Positions 61,401 to 64,000 of a DNA stretch of 64,000 nucleotides are shown here, in pieces (the stretch's first letter is position 1; every line of letters starts with the position of its first letter). The position numbers were made by a program, and so were the translations under genes. Source of the DNA: Camarhynchus parvulus. Taxonomy: Eukaryota; Chordata; Aves; Passeriformes; Thraupidae. The notes beneath the pieces were generated by a model. That model did not search any database. It was not told the origin of the DNA and saw nothing but the letters and a program-made list of their open reading frames with translations. The stretch is taken from contig NC_044573.1 of NCBI RefSeq assembly GCF_901933205.1, forward strand, positions 52,571,493 to 52,635,492, in the 5' to 3' direction.

Positions 61401-62339
61401 TACTTAAAGAAGGGGTAATGGGGTGGGATGAATTCCACCCACAATGCTTCTCTCCACTTACCATCTATGTCCTGATCCTATTAAAACTTAAGATCTTGTT
61501 CAGCAAACTGTCATCAGATAAAGTAAATTACATTTAATGCCAGTGGTAATGCTCTCAAAATCAAGAGAACCATTGTGTCTAGGGCAAGGACCGTCTCTTT
61601 TCCTAGAATTCTAAGTAAATCTATATTTAGCCACTTTGTGGCTTTTGAGGGGAAAAAAAGGTAATCATGTTAGAACACTGTAATGGTAAATGAATCTACA
61701 TCCTAGCAGCAGATGGCACATTAATAGAGTACAGACACATGCACACAAAAAAGCCTTAAAAATGTATTTTTTCCCTTAGTATTTTTCATCACTGTTTCCT
61801 ATGTCTTTTCTACCAGGATGAATAAAATGATGGTAGATTTAACAGACTTATTCCTAGTGCTATATTTATATCATGACAAATCAATAGGTTATTGCTGCAT
61901 TATGCAAAATAGAAAAAGTAAATAGATAAAGTGATTTTACATCACCTTTCTCACACCTGTCCTGTTGCCAACATGAGTGACAGAGTTACTATGGCATTTG
62001 AGATAAATGGATCTTCTTGCAGTGTAGAGATGCATGCAGGACTGATGGGGAGCACCAATGCAGATGCCTCCAAGCAGTGAGTGCTGTAGCAGATACCTGT
62101 AGTTCCTTCACACTGAGTAGAACATCCATCTTCGTGGCGTCCATCAGATAGTAGAGGACTGGGTTCAACATGGAAAAAGTACATATACCAGGGAAAGTAT
62201 TACTAACCTTCCTCTCTAGCCATCAAGAAAACCACTTCCCAGATAGTGTTCCAATAAATACTTGTTGGAATAATTCTGAAGATCTCATATTTTTCAGCTG
62301 ATAAAATTATTAATAGCCTAAGAAAGAGCAGGTAATAAC
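58479..62339. other. Intergenic DNA, no gene seen
   Basis: AT-rich unique sequence. It includes a strand-asymmetric A/C-rich tract (59430-59570) and an A/G-rich tract (about 59740-59880). A minus-strand frame near 61989-62171 starts with a phrase resembling a receptor TM7 end but has no supporting context. No gene supported. Confidence 0.55.
59430..59570. repeat. A/C-rich low-complexity tract
   Basis: About 140 bp almost devoid of G on the plus strand, built from AAAC/CCAAA-type words. The minus strand is correspondingly T/G-rich with repeated GGG or GGGG runs. Confidence 0.75.
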
Positions 62340-63410
62340 TTTGACAAACTTGGGAAAGTCAACGTGGCTCTTATAATGGACAGTCTTGTCTTCCAAAATT
62401 TACTAGAATTCTCTGAAGACATCAATGTGTTAATGGTGTTAATTCAGTTGGCATAACTTACTTGGATTTCCAAAGGTCTTCTAAAAATCCTTCATAAAAA
62501 GTTTATAAGAAAGCTGAGCAGTGATGGGATAAAGGGTAAGGTCCCCACATGTATAAGAAACTGTTTAATGGAGAGGAAACAGAGGAAAAGTGAATGAATA
62601 ATTTTTGCAATAGAGTGTGTTTCACCCTTGCAGTTCCAGTGGGATCTGAGCTGGCAAGTGGGATAGTCACTGTATTCATAAGTGATTTGGGAAAGTGGGT
62701 GAATAGGGAATTCTGGAAGTTTGATGAACATACAGAGTATTCAAGATAGCAAGGGCAAGCAGCGACCAAATAAACCAGAGGAACCTTATGAGTCTGAGTG
62801 ACTGGGCAATTAAGTGAAAAATGAAATTCACTGTAGATAAATGGAAAGAAATGCACATGGGAAAACCAATTCTAACTCCACATATTAATATGATGGAGTT
62901 GATCATTACTACTTAGGAGATAGATCTGGGGTTATGACAGATAGTCCTATGAAAATGTCAACCTGATGCTTAATAGCAGTCACAAAGGCAAGTCAAATGT
63001 TAGAAAACATTAGGAAATAAATGAAGAACAAAACAGAGAACATCACTGTGCTGCTACAGAAAACCATCACTCAACCCCACACTGAATAGTGTGTGCTGAA
63101 TACTGTCAGGTCCCCTTTTTTCAAAAATGATACAGGTAAAACAGAAAATTTCAGAGAAAAGCAACAAAAATGATCAAAGCAGTAAAGCAGCCATCATATT
63201 AAGGAAAGCCACTCAGCAACAGGAGATGCTGGCACACGTTATCCTGGGAAGAAGGATGACCTGTAAGAATATGACAGAAATCATGAACACAAAGGGAAGG
63301 ATGGATCTTGATCCTTCCTGCATGAAAACTAGGGAACATCAAATGAAGATTTTAAGAACCATATTTAAAACAAACACAGTGGTAGATGTGTAAAAATAAC
63401 TTCCTAATAC
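62340..63410 (+). pseudogene. Eroded CR1-like LINE, 3' part of the reverse transcriptase ORF and beyond
   Basis: An old retrotransposon copy in sense orientation. Translated pieces in shifting frames match the C-terminal reverse transcriptase region of CR1/L3-type LINEs: YLDFQRSSK (family DFQKAFDKV) at about 62460, KLSSDGIKGKV then RNCLMERKQR at about 62510-62590, and FISDLGKWVNREFWKFDEH (family FINDLEKGVNSE-KFADDT) at about 62675-62735. The DNA then follows the usual family text: GAAATGCACATGGGAAAACC, GTTAGAAAACATTAGGAAAT, TTCAGAGAAAAGCAACAAAA and GGATGGATCTTGATCC. Frameshifts and stops are many; it cannot be functional. Confidence 0.8.
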
Positions 63411-64000
63411 TGGGGATGCATAGACTAAAAGGGGAAACTAAGCAAGTAGATTGGTCAGGCACTGAGAGTTATGAACATGCAGTGACCACATAAATCAGGA
63501 GGAACATTTCCAGCTGAAGTCTGGAAAGCAGCAAGGGCGAGCGTTATGCAGAAATAGGTGATGAGCCTTTGGCCTCACTAGTAATGGCTCTTAATCCTGC
63601 ACCTGGGATATTCAAAATGAGGTTGATTAACTAAGATGAGGGAATTAATAACACACGTGTTGTACAATTCAGAAAAATTGTAGGTATCTTGAATTTCCTG
63701 TCAATACACATTAAGGATAACTAGCCCTGGCAGAAGGCAATGCACACATTACAGAGGTAGGCCCTGTAAGAAAATGATACAGTTTCAGATATTTCTTCTT
63801 GACTCACATGAATCAATTTATTTTCTTTGATTACTTTAACAGGACATTTCTTATTCAAGAGGGACAGACTTTTCCTCCTTTTACTCTCAAATGAATTATG
63901 ACAGAGATCACCTTATCTAGTGATCTGGGACTATTTGCCAGGATCTCCAATAATCTTCCAGTGTAGTCGCTACCTTAAAGAAATATCTATACTTTGTTGC
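63411..64000. other. Right-edge intergenic sequence
   Basis: Sequence after the LINE relic. Its first 150 bp may still be degenerate LINE. Nothing else recognised. Confidence 0.5.

Noticed and set aside
61989..62171. Minus-strand frame beginning MLNPVLYYLMD, resembling the TM7 NPxxY region of a receptor
   Set aside because: No upstream receptor segments in any frame, and the resemblance is limited to a few residues.

Overview
The window is nuclear DNA from a vertebrate, almost certainly a bird and probably a songbird (passerine). Three things support this. The two recognisable genes are single-copy vertebrate genes broken up by GT-AG introns. The interspersed repeats are CR1 LINEs, the dominant retroposons of birds. 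One short element joins a tRNA-Ile-like head to a CR1-like tail, the architecture known from the zebra-finch SINE TguSINE1. No bacterial, phage, CRISPR or plasmid features are present.

Layout. Positions 1-3142 are the first coding intron of ZDHHC14, which is transcribed leftwards. Its first coding exon (3143-3393, minus strand) encodes the N-terminal cytosolic tail and first membrane span of a DHHC palmitoyltransferase. A large CpG island (about 4050-5480) carrying ZNF143/ACTACA-type motifs is its likely promoter. From about 5.5 to 24.9 kb lies gene-free divergent spacer: two CR1 fragments in opposite orientation sit right beside the island, followed by mostly AT-rich unique sequence with small repeats and one strong hairpin. 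A second CpG island (about 24890-25960) drives TMEM242 rightwards. All four coding exons of TMEM242 are inside the window (25113-25248, 27006-27106, 30552-30689, 43093-43191), giving a 157-residue protein, followed by an AU-rich 3' UTR with several poly(A) signals. The 12.4-kb last intron contains an unexplained GC-rich, CpG-rich patch with a 22-bp minisatellite. From about 44.3 to 64 kb I find no coding exon. This part holds a 106-bp (ACTC)n microsatellite, a small CpG cluster at about 57.8-58.1 kb, the tRNA-derived SINE, and the eroded 3' part of an old CR1-like LINE near the right edge.

The ZDHHC14 (minus) and TMEM242 (plus) pair is head to head, the arrangement known at human 6q25.3, so this is a conserved microsyntenic block. 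The two products are not known to act together: ZDHHC14 S-acylates membrane proteins in the secretory pathway, while TMEM242 is a mitochondrial inner-membrane assembly factor for ATP synthase. I found no convincing new biological system. The most interesting items are non-coding: a tandem duplication with a hairpin at its junction, the ZNF143-like motif cluster, the intronic GC-rich minisatellite island, a 17-bp-stem hairpin, and the SINE.
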